Below are positions 1 through 8,596 of a stretch of 64,000 nt of DNA, one piece after another. The position numbers and the translations under genes are program-made. The notes under the pieces are model-generated. The model did not search any database and was not told where the DNA came from. It worked only from the letters and a program-made list of their open reading frames with translations. This DNA is from Bacteroides sp. (GTDB taxonomy: Bacteria > Bacteroidota > Bacteroidia > Bacteroidales > Bacteroidaceae), in assembly GCA_015060765.1 (NCBI GenBank), contig SUXW01000009.1:1-64000 (forward strand), given 5' to 3'. Position 1 is the stretch's first letter. The number at the start of each line of letters is the position of its first letter.

Positions 1-52
1 GTCTTTTTGGGGCTTTTTTGTGTCTTTCAGATGTCTGGGTAGGAGATACAAA

Positions 53-84
53 AAATCCCGTAAAACCTTGATTTTACGGGATTT
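53..84 (-). terminator. Intrinsic terminator of tRNA-Ser
   Basis: Perfect 13-bp inverted repeat (AAATCCCGTAAAA at 53-65, complement at 72-84) with a 6-nt loop. Read on the minus strand, the stem is followed by a run of six T. It lies 36 bp beyond the 3' end of the minus-strand tRNA-Ser and so fits its terminator. I see nothing I can support in bases 1-52. Confidence 0.85.
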
Positions 85-120
85 GTCTAATTTTGTCCGC
101 CTTTTGTCTTTGGCGTTCTG

Positions 121-205
121 CGGAGAGAGAGGGATTCGAACCCCCGGTACCTCTCAGTACAACGGTTTTCAAGACCGCCGCGATCGACCACTCTGCCATC
201 TCTCC
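121..205 (-). tRNA. tRNA-Ser (anticodon TGA)
   Basis: The minus strand folds as a class II (long variable arm) tRNA of 85 nt. The acceptor halves GGAGAGA (205-199) and TCTCTCC (128-122) pair perfectly and the discriminator base is G. The anticodon loop reads CT-TGA-AA, which decodes UCA. The T loop is TTCGAAT. The CCA end is not encoded, as is usual in Bacteroidetes. The long variable arm fits serine. Confidence 0.95.
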
Positions 206-307
206 AAGACTTCATTTCTGAAGCATCGTTTGTTTCAAAAGCGATGCAAAGGTACTGATTTATTTTAATTCCACAAGAATTATAATGAAAAAAAATAAAG
301 TATTTAT

Positions 308-315
308 TATCTTTG
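308..315 (+). promoter_or_regulatory. -7 box upstream of dsbD
   Basis: TATCTTTG matches the Bacteroidetes sigma-ABfr -7 consensus TAnnTTTG and lies 57 bp upstream of the dsbD start codon. I see no clear TTTG -33 element at the right spacing. Confidence 0.55.
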
Positions 316-372
316 CACAGATATTGTAACAACATCTTATAGCAAATAGTAATAATCGAAATACAATTTCAC

Positions 373-2397
373 ATGAAAAAGAATCTACTCGTAAGCTTTT
401 TGTTATCAATAATGGGAATATTCCCCATTATTGCTCAAATCCAAGAGCCTGTACTTTTCAAAACGGAATTCAAGTCTACATCCGAAAATGAAGCAGAAAT
501 CGTTTTTACTGGAGACATTGAGGCTGGATGGCATGTCTATTCAACCGATCTTCCTTCAGGAGGTCCTATTTCAGCGACTTTCAATATTGACCAAATAAAA
601 GGTTTGGAATTAGTCGGAAAACTAACGCCACAAGGAAAAGAAATTGAGAATTTTGACAAGATGTTCGAAATGAATGTCCGCTATTTCGAAGGAAAAGCAG
701 TCTTTATTCAAAAACTGAAAATTACTGGAGCCACCTATTCTATAGAAGGTTATATGGAATATGGAGCTTGCAACGATGAAAATTGCTTGCCTCCTACCGC
801 TGTATCCTTCTCGTATTCTGGAAAAGGGATAGCTCAAGCACCAGTTGTAGAACAGCCCAAAGAAAAACAACCTGCAGCAGAAGAGTCTGTTATTAAAGAA
901 GAAATTACAAAAGTTGCGACAGATACAACAGCAGTCCAACCCAATGCTGAAGGTATCGCTTCCACCAATTATTGGGAGCCCGTCATCGATCAATTGAATG
1001 CGTTCGGTGAAGAAACAGCCCAAGCAGCCAACCAATCATGGATTTATATCTTTATCGCAGGATTTTTAGGCGGATTGATTGCCTTATTCACTCCGTGTGT
1101 ATGGCCTATCATACCGATGACCGTAAGTTTCTTCTTGAAACGCTCTAAAGACAAGAAAAAAGGAATCAAAGATGCATGGACATACGGTATATCCATCGTT
1201 GTCATTTATGTAACATTAGGCTTGGCCATCACACTCATTTTTGGCGCCAGCGCCTTGAATTCGTTATCGACCAATGCCATATTCAATATCTTATTCTTCT
1301 TGATGTTGGTGATATTTGCAGCATCTTTCTTCGGTGCATTCGAAATTACCTTACCATCCAAATGGAGCAATGCCGTTGATAGCAAAGCCGAACAAACCAG
1401 TGGCTTAATCAGTATTTTCCTAATGGCATTTACGTTGTCATTAGTTTCATTCTCGTGTACAGGTCCTATCATTGGTTTTCTTTTGGTTGAATTAGGGACA
1501 ACTGGGAACATCGTTGCACCTGCCATCGGTATGTTTGGATTCGCTTTGGCCTTGGCCTTGCCTTTCACCCTATTTGCCATGTTCCCGACTTGGTTAAAAT
1601 CAATGCCTAAATCGGGTGGTTGGATGAATGTAATCAAGGTTACACTTGGTTTCCTTGAATTAGCTTTTGCTTTGAAATTCTTGTCGGTTGCCGACTTGGC
1701 ATACGGATGGCGCATTCTTGACCGGGAAACATTTCTGGCTTTATGGATTGTCATTTTTGCTTTGCTTGGTTTCTATCTTTTGGGAAAAATCAAATTCCCG
1801 CACGATGATGATGACGACAAAGTCAGCGTACCTCGTTTCTTCTTGGCACTCGCCTCATTAGCTTTTGCCGTTTACATGGTTCCTGGACTTTGGGGTGCTC
1901 CACTTAAGGCAGTCAGCGCTTTCGCTCCACCAATGAATACACAAGACTTCAATCTGTACAAGAACGAAGTACATGCGCAATTCAAGGATTACGATGAAGG
2001 AATGAATTATGCCAAACAAAACGGAAAGCCAGTCATGCTCGACTTTACCGGTTACGGTTGTGTAAACTGCCGCAAAATGGAATTGGCCGTATGGACAGAT
2101 TCCAAGGTAAGTGATATCATACAGAATGATTATGTATTGATTACTCTCTTCGTTGACGACAAGACACCATTGCCAGCACCAGTCAAAATCACAGAAAATG
2201 GAAAGGAAATTACCTTACGCACCATTGGAGACAAATGGAGCTATCTACAACGCACCAAATTCGGTGCCAATGCCCAGCCTTTCTATGTGTTGATTGACAA
2301 TGAAGGCAAACCGCTCAATAAAGCCTACAAGTACGACGAAGACATCAACGAGTACGTCAAGTTTTTAGAAACAGGTTTGGATAATTATAAAAAATAA
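373..2397 (+). CDS. dsbD: DsbD-type transmembrane thiol-disulfide reductase
   Basis: Protein of 674 residues that moves electrons from cytoplasmic thioredoxin across the inner membrane to periplasmic disulfide partners. A signal peptide covers about residues 1-22. A DsbD-alpha/DsbC-N-like domain follows, with the cysteine pair C133/C138. About eight membrane helices (about 225-510) carry C242 (in TPCVWP) and C362 (in SCTGP). A periplasmic thioredoxin domain carries CVNC at 563-566. All three redox pairs are present, so the protein should be active. Only 3 bp separate it from the next gene, indicating an operon. An acidic His-Asp run links the helices to the thioredoxin domain. The family is clear; the natural partners are unknown. 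Confidence 0.95.
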   Translation: MKKNLLVSFLLSIMGIFPIIAQIQEPVLFKTEFKSTSENEAEIVFTGDIEAGWHVYSTDLPSGGPISATFNIDQIKGLELVGKLTPQGKEIENFDKMFEMNVRYFEGKAVFIQKLKITGATYSIEGYMEYGACNDENCLPPTAVSFSYSGKGIAQAPVVEQPKEKQPAAEESVIKEEITKVATDTTAVQPNAEGIASTNYWEPVIDQLNAFGEETAQAANQSWIYIFIAGFLGGLIALFTPCVWPIIPMTVSFFLKRSKDKKKGIKDAWTYGISIVVIYVTLGLAITLIFGASALNSLSTNAIFNILFFLMLVIFAASFFGAFEITLPSKWSNAVDSKAEQTSGLISIFLMAFTLSLVSFSCTGPIIGFLLVELGTTGNIVAPAIGMFGFALALALPFTLFAMFPTWLKSMPKSGGWMNVIKVTLGFLELAFALKFLSVADLAYGWRILDRETFLALWIVIFALLGFYLLGKIKFPHDDDDDKVSVPRFFLALASLAFAVYMVPGLWGAPLKAVSAFAPPMNTQDFNLYKNEVHAQFKDYDEGMNYAKQNGKPVMLDFTGYGCVNCRKMELAVWTDSKVSDIIQNDYVLITLFVDDKTPLPAPVKITENGKEITLRTIGDKWSYLQRTKFGANAQPFYVLIDNEGKPLNKAYKYDEDINEYVKFLETGLDNYKK

Positions 2398-2400
2398 TCC

Positions 2401-3693
2401 ATGATTGAAAAAGCAGAAAGAGAGCAAATCATTGCTCTGATCAATCGAGAAGTTGTTCCGGCCATCGGATGCACCGAACCGATTGCTGTAGCCCTTTGTG
2501 TAGCCAAAGCGACAGAAACATTGGGATGCAGGCCACAGAAAATACAGGTTCTATTGAGTGCCAATATTCTGAAAAATGCCATGGGAGTTGGTATACCTGG
2601 AACTGGTATGATAGGTCTGCCTATTGCCATTGCCTTGGGAGCACTCATCGGTAAAAGTGAATATCAATTGGAAGTACTGAAAGACAGTACTCCGGAAGCC
2701 GTAGAAGAAGGCAAAAAAATAATCGATTCACAAGCAATTGACATCGCTCTGAAATATGGTATTGAAGAAAAACTATACATTGAGGTCATCTGTGAGGCCG
2801 AAGGGAAAAAAGCCACTACCATCATCAGCGGTGGACATACAAAGTTTGTATATATTGCCAAGGATGAGAACGTGTTGTTAAACGAGCAGAGCACCCAATC
2901 GTCGTCAAAAGAGTTGGAAAATATAGAACTGACTCTTCGCAAAGTATACGACTTTGCCATGACCACTCCCATCGATGAAATCCGCTTTATCCTAGAAACC
3001 CGAAATCTGAACAAGAATGCCGCCGAACGTTCATTCAAAGGTAATTACGGCCATCAATTGGGACGTACATTGAATAGTCAAAATACCAATCTGATGATGG
3101 GCAACAATACATTCACCCACATCCTCTCGTATACTTCAGCCGCATGCGATGCACGTATGGCCGGTGCCATGATTCCAGTCATGAGCAATTCGGGTAGTGG
3201 CAACCAAGGTATTACCGCCACTCTTCCGGTTGTGGTATATGCCGAAGATCACGGAAAAAGTGAAGAAGAACTGATTCGGGCCTTGACATTAAGTCATCTA
3301 GCCGTCATCTACATCAAACAAAGTCTGGGTCGTTTGTCGGCCTTGTGCGGATGTGTAGTAGCAGCTACCGGTTCCAGTTGCGGCATCACTTATTTGATGG
3401 GTGGTAATTACGAACAAGTGACTTATGCCGTAAAGAACATGATTGCCAATATCACCGGTATGATATGCGACGGTGCCAAGCCCAGTTGTGCCTTGAAACT
3501 TGCCAGTGGAGTATCTACCGCTGTTCTTTCCGCTGTTTTAGCCATGGAGAACAAATGCGTTACTTCGGTAGAAGGCATCATCGACGATGACGTAGATCGC
3601 AGTATCCGAAACCTGACCCTCATCGGTTCGCAAGGTATGAACGAAACCGACAAGTTGGTATTGGATATCATGACCAACAAACGTTGCAATTAA
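2401..3693 (+). CDS. L-cysteine desulfidase-like protein (UPF0597, CyuA/YhaM family)
   Basis: Protein of 430 residues related to the serine dehydratase alpha-chain fold. Family members degrade L-cysteine to pyruvate, ammonia and sulfide using an oxygen-labile Fe-S cluster. The N-terminal signature IGCTEP (C24) is present, as are later conserved cysteines in ALCGCVV, SSCG, MICDG and SCALKL that suit cluster ligands. The start directly follows the dsbD stop (3 bp), so the two are probably co-transcribed, which would join thiol redox control with cysteine breakdown. The product is soluble, with no signal peptide. The exact substrate (L-cysteine, D-cysteine or serine) cannot be told from sequence. 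Confidence 0.88.
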   Translation: MIEKAEREQIIALINREVVPAIGCTEPIAVALCVAKATETLGCRPQKIQVLLSANILKNAMGVGIPGTGMIGLPIAIALGALIGKSEYQLEVLKDSTPEAVEEGKKIIDSQAIDIALKYGIEEKLYIEVICEAEGKKATTIISGGHTKFVYIAKDENVLLNEQSTQSSSKELENIELTLRKVYDFAMTTPIDEIRFILETRNLNKNAAERSFKGNYGHQLGRTLNSQNTNLMMGNNTFTHILSYTSAACDARMAGAMIPVMSNSGSGNQGITATLPVVVYAEDHGKSEEELIRALTLSHLAVIYIKQSLGRLSALCGCVVAATGSSCGITYLMGGNYEQVTYAVKNMIANITGMICDGAKPSCALKLASGVSTAVLSAVLAMENKCVTSVEGIIDDDVDRSIRNLTLIGSQGMNETDKLVLDIMTNKRCN

Positions 3694-3704
3694 TACAATA
3701 GTAT

Positions 3705-3752
3705 AACAGGAAACCGGCCTTTCCCCTTAATGGGAAAGGCCGGTTTCCTGTT
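3705..3752. terminator. Bidirectional terminator hairpin between convergent genes
   Basis: Perfect 21-bp inverted repeat (arms 3705-3725 and 3732-3752) with a 6-nt loop CTTAAT. It sits between the plus-strand desulfidase gene and the minus-strand GH3 gene. Flanking T tracts are weak, so the stem itself must do most of the work. Confidence 0.8.
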
Positions 3753-3788
3753 ATTTACAAACGATAGGATTGTCTGGAACGAAAATCT

Positions 3789-5996
3789 TTATTCCAATAC
3801 AAACGGAACTATAGTACGGATATCGGTAGACGAAGAACCAATATACGCCTTAAACTTACCGGTTTCGGCCATCCAATCTTTCTTGCTATCATCGTAGAAT
3901 TTCAAATCATCGACTGTAACCGTAAATGTAACTGTCTTTTCTTCACCGGGATTCAAAGCAATCTTTTCAAAATGCTTCAGTTCCTTCAATGGACGGACAA
4001 CACTACACTTATCATCACCGATATACAATTGAACAACTTCCTTGCCGGCTACATCACCTACGTTCTTGACTTTAACTGCGATTTCCAACGTACCATCTTC
4101 TGTCATTTTCTTAGCAGAAGCAATCGCCTTACCATATTCAAATTGCGTATAACTCAAGCCATGTCCAAAAGCAAAGGCTGCTGGAATTTTCTTGGTGTCA
4201 TGCCAACGATATCCCACCAGAATGTCTTCTTTGTACACTTGCTTAATACCGTCGCCCGGATAACTCAATTCATCGAAGGCATGTGCCCCACAATCAGTCA
4301 GTTTGACTGGGAAAGAGAACGGAAGTTTTCCACTCGGATTCACCTTACCGCTCAACACATTGGCGATGGATTTTCCTCCCATAGAGCCCAAATACCATCC
4401 CTGTACAATAGCCGGAACTTTATCAACCCAAGGCATTTCCACCGCATTACCACTCAGCAATACCAAAACAAGGTTCTTATTGACAGCCTGCAATTCTTCA
4501 ATCAATTGTACCTGTCCGAAAGGAAGTCCATATTGTTGACGGTCGCCTCCTTCACAATCCTGAAAATGATTCTTGTTCAATCCACCTACAAGAATAACCA
4601 CATCAGCTTCTTTGGCCATGGCAACAGCTTCTTCACGAAGTTTGTCTTCCACTTCCTTCGAAATTACGTCCGCATTTCCATACATCGGTTTACCCGCCGT
4701 ATAACCTTGTGCATACTTCACCCGATTGCCATAAATAGCGCGCAAACCATCCAAAGGAGAAACCATATCCTTAACCTTCAATTCTGAAGAGCCACCCCCT
4801 TCATTCAATTTACGGACTGCATTATCGCCCACTACAAGAATATTTTGATAATCTTTCTTTAACGGAAGCAATGCAGAAGATTTCTTGGTTACAGGAGCGT
4901 TCTTCAACAGTACTATCCCTTCATTACCGATAGCTTCGGCCGCTGCATAATGCGCTTCCGTACAAATAGAGCCAAACGGTTTCTTTCTATTCATGGATGT
5001 CCGGAAAATCAAACGGAGAATACGGGCAGCCTTATCATTCACTACTGATTCCGGTATCTGTCCATCCTTAATCATTTTCAGATAAGCCTTTCCCAAATAG
5101 TAATCATCGTAACCGAAATCACTTTCACTGGTCAGTCCATTGGTATAAGATCCCATTTCCACTTCAAGGCCGTTGAGAGCCGCTTCCTTGGTATCGTGTG
5201 TACCTCCCCAATCGGAAACTACCACACCATCAAATTTCCAATCCTTCTTCAAGATTTGATTCAGCATGCGGTCGTTGTGACATGCATGGGTACCAGCAAT
5301 CTTATTGTAGGCCCCCATGATGGTCCACGAACCACCTTTCGTGATAGCAGCTTTAAAAGCAGGTAAATAAATTTCGTACAAAGCACGTTCACTTACCTGA
5401 ACATCGATATGATTACGCCATGTTTCCTGATTGTTCAGAGCATAATGCTTAACACATGCAGCGACTCCATTCTTCTGCATTTCCTGGATATAAGGAACAA
5501 CCATGACACTAGCCAAGTATGGATCTTCACCCATATATTCAAAATTTCGGCCATTCAACGGAGTACGATAGATATTCACACCCGGTCCCAACATGACATC
5601 CTTTTCACGATAAAGAGCCTCTTCACTGATGGATTTACCGTATGCTGCCGACATTACCGGATTCCATGTAGCAGCCAAGGCTGTCAAAGCCGGAAATGCA
5701 GTGATACTATCATTAGTCCAATTGGCATGATTCCAATCATTCCAATTGATTTCCATCCGGACTCCATGAGGACCGTCGCTCCAATATAATTCGGGAATAC
5801 CTAAACGTGGAACACCCGGACTACTGAATTTACTCTGTGCATAACTTAACCGAACTTTTTCTTCGAGTGTCATGCGACTCAATGCATCTTGTACACGAAC
5901 TTCGATTGACTGATTATCGTCCAAATAAATAGGAGTCTGAGCCATAGCGGTCCCTCCGAAACACATCATCATAGCTAATAAAAAATTCTTTTTCAT
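3789..5996 (-). CDS. Glycoside hydrolase family 3 beta-glucosidase (exported)
   Basis: Exported enzyme of 735 residues from the ATG at 5996. This start gives a clean signal peptide (MKKNFLLAMMMCF...AMAQ); an in-frame alternative start 18 nt upstream overlaps the GH2 stop and is less likely. Domain order is GH3 N-terminal barrel, GH3 C-terminal alpha/beta domain, then a C-terminal fibronectin-III-like domain. The catalytic nucleophile is Asp262 in the motif VVVSDWGG. It is the last gene of the GH31-GH2-GH3 run, 7 bp after GH2. In a xyloglucan-type locus it would remove backbone glucose once side chains are gone. The exact beta-glycoside specificity is inferred from context. Confidence 0.9.
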   Translation of the reverse strand: MKKNFLLAMMMCFGGTAMAQTPIYLDDNQSIEVRVQDALSRMTLEEKVRLSYAQSKFSSPGVPRLGIPELYWSDGPHGVRMEINWNDWNHANWTNDSITAFPALTALAATWNPVMSAAYGKSISEEALYREKDVMLGPGVNIYRTPLNGRNFEYMGEDPYLASVMVVPYIQEMQKNGVAACVKHYALNNQETWRNHIDVQVSERALYEIYLPAFKAAITKGGSWTIMGAYNKIAGTHACHNDRMLNQILKKDWKFDGVVVSDWGGTHDTKEAALNGLEVEMGSYTNGLTSESDFGYDDYYLGKAYLKMIKDGQIPESVVNDKAARILRLIFRTSMNRKKPFGSICTEAHYAAAEAIGNEGIVLLKNAPVTKKSSALLPLKKDYQNILVVGDNAVRKLNEGGGSSELKVKDMVSPLDGLRAIYGNRVKYAQGYTAGKPMYGNADVISKEVEDKLREEAVAMAKEADVVILVGGLNKNHFQDCEGGDRQQYGLPFGQVQLIEELQAVNKNLVLVLLSGNAVEMPWVDKVPAIVQGWYLGSMGGKSIANVLSGKVNPSGKLPFSFPVKLTDCGAHAFDELSYPGDGIKQVYKEDILVGYRWHDTKKIPAAFAFGHGLSYTQFEYGKAIASAKKMTEDGTLEIAVKVKNVGDVAGKEVVQLYIGDDKCSVVRPLKELKHFEKIALNPGEEKTVTFTVTVDDLKFYDDSKKDWMAETGKFKAYIGSSSTDIRTIVPFVLE

Positions 5997-6003
5997 AGTT
6001 ACA

Positions 6004-8514
6004 TTAATTTGCATTTATCATTATGGTTGTTGATTTCAAATTATCTGAAACAGCTTTCAGCTCTATATCACCTTTGCTGCCATTGTTTTGAAGTACAACC
6101 AAACATTTACCATAAAAAGCCTTTCGATAAGGCGCTTTGAAACCTTCATGCGAAATAGGGCTTCCATTGTCCACCCCAGCAATAAAGGCGGGGCCATTCA
6201 CTTCGAAATTCACTAAATTATCGGCATTAGGACAAAGATTACCCTTTTCGTCCACGATCTCAACCGTTACAAAACTAAGGTCTGTTCCATCAGCGTGTAT
6301 TTCCGAACGGTCAGTAGTCAGACGAATTTGTGCCGGTTCTCCAGCCGTATGGATTTCTTTCTCCATCACGATGTTACCGTTCTTACGAGAAACCACTTTA
6401 AGAGTTCCCGGTTCATATTTCACTCGCCAAGCCACATGGTATTTATCGGAAGGCATAGTTTTCACTCCTTGTGATTTACCATTCACAAAAAGTTCCACCT
6501 CATCGGCATTGTTATAATAAGCCCACAAATCGACCTCCTGTCCTTCTTCCCAATTCCAATGCGGGAACAAATGAAGAACATCCTTATCCGTCCATTGGGA
6601 TTGATACATATAATAGACATCTTTCGGGAAACCTGCCAAGTCAACAATACCAAAATACGAGCTTCTAGCAGGCCAGCCATAAGGAGTAGGCTCGCCTATA
6701 TAGTCAAAACCAGTCCAAATATACTGTCCACTGATAAAATCGTTTTCTTGAACCAATCTTAAAGTACCTTCATGATGATTTCCCCATGGCACTCTACAAT
6801 TATCATACGAAGAGCAAGAGAAGGAAGGATCGTAATAGGGCTTGTCCCAACGTTCGGGACATACAATCGATTGATCACTCGGCATTTTATAATATCCACG
6901 AGTCATCAGTCCCGACACACTTTCCGTTACAATGAAAGGTTTGCCAGGAAAATTTTGAGGTACACCCATAAACCAGTCATCATGATAATTGAAACCAATT
7001 ATATCCAAAGCTCCCGATGCAAACAAATGGTTATATGGATTGGGCTCGTTGCAACCGGCTGTAATGGGACGAGTAGCATCGAGTGCACGAGTCATATCCA
7101 CCAATTTCTTTGTAAGCAACGAATTGACGGACATTTCTGCACCTTCTTTAGCCAGCATTTCTGCACTGTGTCCAAAATTCAGAATCATATTCGCTTCTTC
7201 CAGACTCAACGTATCAGCATTAGCATCACTCCATTGTTCAAGCACTTCGTTACCTATACTCCACATAAAAATGGAAGGATGATTACGATCACGCAACATC
7301 AAGTCAGTCAAATCGCGTTCATGCCATTCATTGAAATAACGGGAATAGTCGTGTTTCGTTTTCTTTTTTCGCCACATGTCGAATGTTTCATCCATCACGA
7401 TAAAACCCATTTTATCACAGAGTTCCAACAATTCAGGAGCAGGAGGATTATGAGCACAACGAATACCGTTACAACCCATTTCCTTTAATATTTCCAATTG
7501 ACGTTCAATGGCACGAGTATTTACTGCAGCTCCCAAGCATCCTAAATCATGATGCATACAAACACCATTAATCTTTACTTGTTGACCGTTCAAAACAAAT
7601 CCTTTCTTCACATCAAAAGAAAAAGAACGAATACCTGTTGTGGTGGTATAATCATCTATTTTCTTACCTTCACAATACACTTCGGTCTTTACTGTATATA
7701 AATAAGGATGTTCAGTCGACCATAAAAGAGGAGAAAGTAGTTGGATATCTTGTTCAAAAATACCGATGCTATCCTTTTTAACAGGCAATACAGATGATGC
7801 CTTACCAACTTGATTACCTTCAGCATCAAACAAACCAGTAACCAATTCAACAGAAGCATCTGCATCCGCTTCATTCTTTATTGAGGTACGGACAGCTACC
7901 GTTGCTTCTGTTTCCGACACTTGAGGAGTCGTCACATACGTTCCCCATAGATCAACATGAATCGGATTGCATTTGGTCAGCCATACATTCCGATAGATAC
8001 CACATCCCGAATACCAACGAGAATTAGGTTGTTCCTGATTATCCACACGTACAGCCAATACATTTTCTTCCCCCATCTTCAGATAAGGTGTCATGTCATA
8101 TCGAAAAGAAATATAGCCATAAGGACGTTTTCCTAAAGAAACACCGTTGAGAAAAACTTCCGAATTCATATATACACCATCGAAATCAATAAAGACCTTA
8201 CAATCTTTTAAAGAAGCATCGGCGACAAAACTCTTACGATACCAACCTATTCCACCAGGCAAAGCTCCTCCACCTGTTCCAGATGGATGTTCCTGTGAAA
8301 ATTCTCCCTCTATCGCCCAATCATGAGGCAAATTCAACGATCTCCATCCGCTATCATCATATCCATTCAATTCAGCTCCTTCCACATCACCCAAATGAAA
8401 TGTCCAATCCGCATTGAAGGAAATACGATCCCTACCTGTTTTGTCTTGCATTGAACAAGAAGTCAGAACAAGAAGGAAACAACTTATTAAAATATACAAT
8501 CGATTAATTCTCAT
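6004..8514 (-). CDS. Glycoside hydrolase family 2 beta-galactosidase-like lipoprotein
   Basis: Lipoprotein of 836 residues. I chose the ATG at 8514 because the longer frame opens with TTG and the lipobox (LTSC) fits this start. Domains in order are sugar-binding jelly roll, Ig-like sandwich, TIM barrel, a DUF4982-like segment and a C-terminal Ig-like domain. The acid/base Glu is in SIGNEV (about 422) and the likely nucleophile Glu is in IVTES (about 531). Neighbours GH31 and GH3 suggest it removes terminal beta-galactose from side chains. GH2 also contains mannosidases and glucuronidases, so the substrate is an inference. Confidence 0.88.
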   Translation of the reverse strand: MRINRLYILISCFLLVLTSCSMQDKTGRDRISFNADWTFHLGDVEGAELNGYDDSGWRSLNLPHDWAIEGEFSQEHPSGTGGGALPGGIGWYRKSFVADASLKDCKVFIDFDGVYMNSEVFLNGVSLGKRPYGYISFRYDMTPYLKMGEENVLAVRVDNQEQPNSRWYSGCGIYRNVWLTKCNPIHVDLWGTYVTTPQVSETEATVAVRTSIKNEADADASVELVTGLFDAEGNQVGKASSVLPVKKDSIGIFEQDIQLLSPLLWSTEHPYLYTVKTEVYCEGKKIDDYTTTTGIRSFSFDVKKGFVLNGQQVKINGVCMHHDLGCLGAAVNTRAIERQLEILKEMGCNGIRCAHNPPAPELLELCDKMGFIVMDETFDMWRKKKTKHDYSRYFNEWHERDLTDLMLRDRNHPSIFMWSIGNEVLEQWSDANADTLSLEEANMILNFGHSAEMLAKEGAEMSVNSLLTKKLVDMTRALDATRPITAGCNEPNPYNHLFASGALDIIGFNYHDDWFMGVPQNFPGKPFIVTESVSGLMTRGYYKMPSDQSIVCPERWDKPYYDPSFSCSSYDNCRVPWGNHHEGTLRLVQENDFISGQYIWTGFDYIGEPTPYGWPARSSYFGIVDLAGFPKDVYYMYQSQWTDKDVLHLFPHWNWEEGQEVDLWAYYNNADEVELFVNGKSQGVKTMPSDKYHVAWRVKYEPGTLKVVSRKNGNIVMEKEIHTAGEPAQIRLTTDRSEIHADGTDLSFVTVEIVDEKGNLCPNADNLVNFEVNGPAFIAGVDNGSPISHEGFKAPYRKAFYGKCLVVLQNNGSKGDIELKAVSDNLKSTTIMINAN

Positions 8515-8528
8515 AGATATAAACAAAA

Positions 8529-8585
8529 TGTCATTCAGACGGCCAAGAAGAAAGATTCCCTCCTATACAGGCCCTCTGAATGACA
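8529..8585 (-). other. Long intergenic hairpin between GH31 and GH2
   Basis: Inverted repeat TGTCATTCAGA (8529-8539) and its complement (8575-8585). GGCC arms continue the stem after one mismatch. The loop of about 25 nt reads on the minus strand TGTATAGGAGGGAATC and contains AGGAGG. There is no T run. It fills nearly the whole gap between two co-oriented enzyme genes, so an mRNA stability or processing element is more likely than a terminator. Confidence 0.55.
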
Positions 8586-8596
8586 ATTATTACGAA

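Noticed and set aside
622..1754. Open frames on the minus strand inside dsbD (137 and 182 codons)
   Set aside because: They lie opposite a well-supported gene, have unnatural composition and no promoter or recognisable domain.
3972..4787. 271-codon plus-strand frame opposite GH3
   Set aside because: It is a shadow of the GH3 coding sequence; its protein has no domain, signal or plausible start context.
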